Below, one piece after another: positions 62,928 to 64,000 of a DNA stretch of 64,000 bases. The stretch spans positions 1,279,381-1,343,380 of the forward strand of contig JAANYP010004869.1 in the NCBI GenBank assembly GCA_020465985.1, in the 5' to 3' direction. The position numbers were made by a program, and so were the translations under genes. The notes under the pieces were generated by a model that did no database searches, had not been told where the DNA came from, and was given only the letters and a program-made list of their open reading frames with translations. The stretch comes from Centrapalus pauciflorus. Lineage: Eukaryota > Streptophyta > Magnoliopsida > Asterales > Asteraceae. Numbering within the stretch: the stretch's first letter is position 1; each line of letters opens with the position of its first letter.

Positions 62928-64000
62928 GTAGTTCACGAGTCACCTGCATAGATTTTGGATTTATCCTTTAACTAACTCATTTTCATACTTATGTTTTTAT
63001 GATTGCTATTCAGTGAGTAGTGCTAGGCTGCTAGCTAACTTCAGAATTGTATCCTCTTATTTATCCCCTAAATATAAATACACACAATTTCTGATCTATC
63101 TTTATTATTTATAATCAAAATAGACATCAAACTTATCATACTTTCAATAACGTCTTATGATGTTTGACGCTCTATAAAATTTCGGGTCCTGTACTAATAT
63201 CAATCTAGCTCGTCTCAAGGCTGGCTCTGGTTACCTTGCTTAGTTTTTCGAGCTTAATCTTCTAATAAATTTTTAATATGGTCAAACTAAATATGTCATT
63301 TGATTTAATTAATATCAATAATGTTACTTTTTAATAATTGATGGGTTGTATTTAATTAATTATGAGATGTAGATTTTGAGTGTTATTGAAAATGCCAATA
63401 ACGCGCATGTATGTAAGTAGCAACATATTATGTACTAAGTTTCAACCAACGTAAGCTTTTATCTAATATATACACTCTAATCATAAAAGTTAGAGTCACT
63501 TTGATACTATTATATATACATATGCACACATTTATATAACATAAGGTTAATAATTCAACCAGTATACGTTTATTGCCAAATGACATTAAATAGTTATACA
63601 CTTTTAAGTTTGTATATATTTAGGTTATATTTTATGCATATTTATATAAAGTACTTTTATAAGTGTATCAATAATGTAATTTGGTGATCTGATTGAAAAA
63701 TTTGTAAAAGTTTGACCGCCACATGTGCATAAAAGAAAACGTACATTACATAAATATGCGCAAAACATAAGTTTGATTAAGCATGGTAACATGTTATACC
63801 CTAAAATTCTTATATTTGTGCATACATAGTCAAATCAGATGTTTGGTATCATGGAATGAAATGAATCATACTCGTTTACATTTAAAATACAAATAGTAGT
63901 TAGCAGGAAAAAAATATGTAAACAAATATTAAACAAATTAATTCAAAGGTTTCAAGTTATTTACATGTATAATTAATATATTATAATAAAATTAAAAAAA
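62922..64000. other. Gene-free AT-rich end of window
   Basis: No ORF, RNA gene or pairable repeat could be recognised. Confidence 0.4.

Overview
This is a plant nuclear genome window, almost certainly from a eudicot. Every recognisable gene has introns with plant-style splice sites or plant-specific domain architecture, the DNA is AT-rich, and intergenic space is filled with MITEs, hAT elements, a solo LTR, Helitron ends and long (TA)n tracts. The divergent FAD2-type desaturase fits lineages rich in FAD2 paralogues, such as asterids and Asteraceae, but I cannot name the species.

Seven genes are supported. On the + strand: a PP2C-type phosphatase (742-2499, 4 coding exons, 484 aa); a group VII ERF of the RAP2.3/ERF72 type with the Met-Cys oxygen-sensing N-terminus (9324-11663, 2 exons, 235 aa); and phospholipase D zeta with PX-PH domains (28405-39618, 20 exons, 1113 aa). 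On the - strand: a small glycine-rich single-pass protein of unknown function (23892-24410); an armadillo-repeat protein without a U-box (44083-45701, 2 exons, 481 aa); a mitochondrial ClpB4-type disaggregase (49510-55669, 10 exons, 974 aa); and a FAD2-family desaturase (59140-60261, one coding exon, 373 aa). For the spliced genes I rebuilt the exon chains from splice sites, phase and homology recalled from the families. All chains close in frame.

Between genes, 2.5-9.2 kb holds a foldback MITE, a second MITE with an 8-bp target-site duplication (TSD), a solo LTR with a 5-bp TSD, and a decayed PIF/Harbinger transposase. The stretch 12-23 kb has no genes. It carries a run of inverted-repeat elements embedded in (TA)n tracts (17.6-19.9 kb), relatives of these at 13.0 and 14.1 kb, a hAT element, a Helitron end and a LINE remnant. 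The stretch 24.7-28.2 kb contains two hAT elements with perfect 8-bp TSDs. The stretch 56-64 kb has a second copy of the CCGGTT-rich hAT MITE, another Helitron end, a Tourist-like MITE, a large foldback and another (TA)n-flanked element.

The genes do not form an operon or a pathway cluster. The most unusual signal is a set of at least four inverted-repeat element families that share a terminal module (TAGA...GGTTCA...GCACC) and sit directly inside TA microsatellites. PLD zeta also requires a GC-AG intron, and three genes have tandem in-frame 3' splice sites.
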